64,000 bases of DNA from Fermentibacter danicus (GTDB lineage Bacteria > Fermentibacterota > Fermentibacteria > Fermentibacterales > Fermentibacteraceae). The translations under genes were made by a program, and so were the position numbers. The stretch lies in the NCBI GenBank assembly GCA_001618615.1, contig LKHB01000185.1, positions 26,522 to 90,521 on the forward strand, written 5' to 3'. Below the pieces are notes generated by a model, which had not been told where the DNA came from, did no database searches, and worked only from the letters and a program-made list of their open reading frames with translations. Of this stretch, positions 63,295 to 64,000 are shown in pieces. Every line of letters begins with the position of its first letter. The first letter of the stretch is position 1.

Positions 63295-63668
63295 AACTCG
63301 CCATCGATTCGATCCGCCTCTGCCACGCTCCCTACTCGGGATTCCGCGTCTCGGCCGTCCTGGAGGATTCTGAAGGCAGGCTGCACCCCGGCGTCAACAT
63401 CGAGAACGCATCCTACGGGCTGACGCTCTGCGCGGAACGCTCCGCCCTCGCGGGCGCCGTCTCGCGGGGCGCCACCTCCTTCACGAGGATCATGGTACAC
63501 TCCCCGGACGGGCCGGCACATCCGTGCGGGGCATGCCGCCAGGTGCTGGCGGAGTTCTGCGGGGATTCGTTCGAGGTGATCGTCCTGACTCCCGAAGGAA
63601 CGACGGTGGAGACGACCCTGGGCGCCCTGCTGCCCGCGGCGTTCAGGCTGAGGACCGATTCCCGCTGA
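63295..63668 (+). CDS. cdd: Cytidine deaminase, 5' end lost at an assembly gap
   Basis: About 123 readable residues, starting just inside the protein (LAIDSIRLCHAPYSGFRVSA). Cdd turns (deoxy)cytidine to (deoxy)uridine. Catalytic motifs are intact: GVNIENASYGLTLCAERSAL with the Cys-Ala-Glu zinc/proton site and HPCGACRQVLAEF with the two further zinc cysteines. Only about ten N-terminal residues are missing. It works with DeoB in nucleoside salvage. It is too short on its left side to show a start. Confidence 0.92.
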
Positions 63669-63687
63669 CCGGCGGGGTCATGCTGTC

Positions 63688-63716
63688 TTGACACGATAAT
63701 CACCCCCGTCTATCCT
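63688..63716 (+). promoter_or_regulatory. Strong sigma-70-type promoter before a secreted-protein gene
   Basis: A perfect -35 TTGACA (63688-63693) and TATCCT (63711-63716) are 17 bases apart. The deduced leader is about 75 bases and holds a small hairpin with 6-bp arms (63740-63745 with 63754-63759). Confidence 0.6.
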
Positions 63717-63800
63717 CGAACTGCGAACAGGCGGCAGCGGTGCAGGTCGTGCGCTGCACGGGGGTTGTTTCTCTCCGGCTTACTTTGCAAGGGGGGTTTT

Positions 63801-64000
63801 ATGAACAAGTACCTTGGTCTTGCTGCAGTTGCGGCGCTTGCCCTGGCGCTGGCGCCGGCGGCAGACGCAAACTGGTCCGAAAACTTCGATTCCTACTCGG
63901 TCGGCGGGCTGAGGGGACACGGCGGATGGGACACCTGGGACGGCGATCCCTCTACGGATGCCTTCGTCGTCACCGGATTCAACCGCAGCGCCCCACACTC
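63801..64000 (+). CDS. Secreted protein, cut by the window edge
   Basis: 66 residues are visible: signal peptide MNKYLGLAAVAALALALAPA cleaved near ADA-N, then a beginning WSENFDSYSVGGLRGHGGWD, a pattern seen at the start of lectin/LamG-like secreted domains. ATG with a GGGGGG ribosome site four bases upstream, and a strong promoter. Function not assignable from this fragment. Confidence 0.8.
   Translation, partial: MNKYLGLAAVAALALALAPAADANWSENFDSYSVGGLRGHGGWDTWDGDPSTDAFVVTGFNRSAPH

Noticed and set aside
63295..63423. Continuation of the DeoB frame through the gap
   Set aside because: The translation after nn has no similarity to DeoB, while another frame gives clear cytidine deaminase.
1..64000. 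tRNA, rRNA, CRISPR, insertion sequences, prophage or att sites
   Set aside because: No cloverleaf-like sequence, spaced direct repeat array, transposase or integrase was seen; codon style is even across the window.

Overview
This window is a gene-dense, GC-rich bacterial chromosome segment. It holds about 50 protein genes and no rRNA, tRNA, CRISPR array, prophage or insertion sequence that I could find. The cell was diderm: there are an Omp85-family barrel with a TamB-like partner, a Wzi-like barrel, and a TolC/adaptor/MacB-type exporter. A secreted subtilisin ends in the kind of C-terminal sorting-like domain seen in the FCB superphylum and its candidate relatives. Domain order and sequence drift fit an uncultured FCB-like candidate phylum (Fermentibacteria/Eisenbacteria type); this is inference, not proof. 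Two 'nn' placeholders (8411-8412 and 63293-63294) each break a gene, so this is probably a scaffolded draft or metagenome assembly.

Layout. 51-4255 (minus): half-size GDT1 transporter, subtilisin, MazG, dihydrolipoyl dehydrogenase. 4341-7764 (plus): TPR lipoprotein-like protein, then TldD and TldE; TldD seems to use a CTG start. 7726-14915 (minus): a tight eight-gene run of EIIA, zinc ribbon, GuaB, membrane pseudokinase, CarD, HflX, an unknown protein and a flippase-like protein. 15058-23502 (plus): histidine kinase, QueA, RDD-like membrane protein, Tgt, RumA-type methyltransferase, Wzi-like barrel, closed by a terminator. 23641-28316: a secreted protein and a 1246-residue sigma-54-type regulator diverge from the only gene-free stretch above 300 bases. 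28274-34259 (minus): Omp85, TamB, 3-methyladenine glycosylase. 34410-35747 (plus): a ThiD-Nudix fusion.

35872-60032 (minus): an almost gapless run of 18 genes from yicC to two sensor kinases. In order of transcription: YicC, a Gmk-CoaB fusion, uracil glycosylase, DnaB, RadA, PIN-TRAM, IspDF, DedA, GlgA, the TolC/adaptor/ABC/permease/permease exporter, a spermidine-synthase/MFS fusion, FabD, and two kinases. 60116-63668 (plus): RqcH-like NFACT protein, cyclic-nucleotide-binding protein, DeoB and Cdd. 63801 to the edge: the start of a secreted protein behind a strong promoter.

Most interesting points: a guanylate kinase fused to phosphopantothenoylcysteine synthetase with CoaC and RpoZ missing; a ThiD-zinc ribbon-Nudix fusion; a giant regulator with remnants of a kinase, a NTPase and a changed GAFTGA loop; a membrane pseudokinase next to CarD; a glycogen synthase lacking the KTGGL lysine. 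Non-ATG starts (GTG, TTG) fused to the upstream stop (GTGA, TTGA) are the normal style of this genome.
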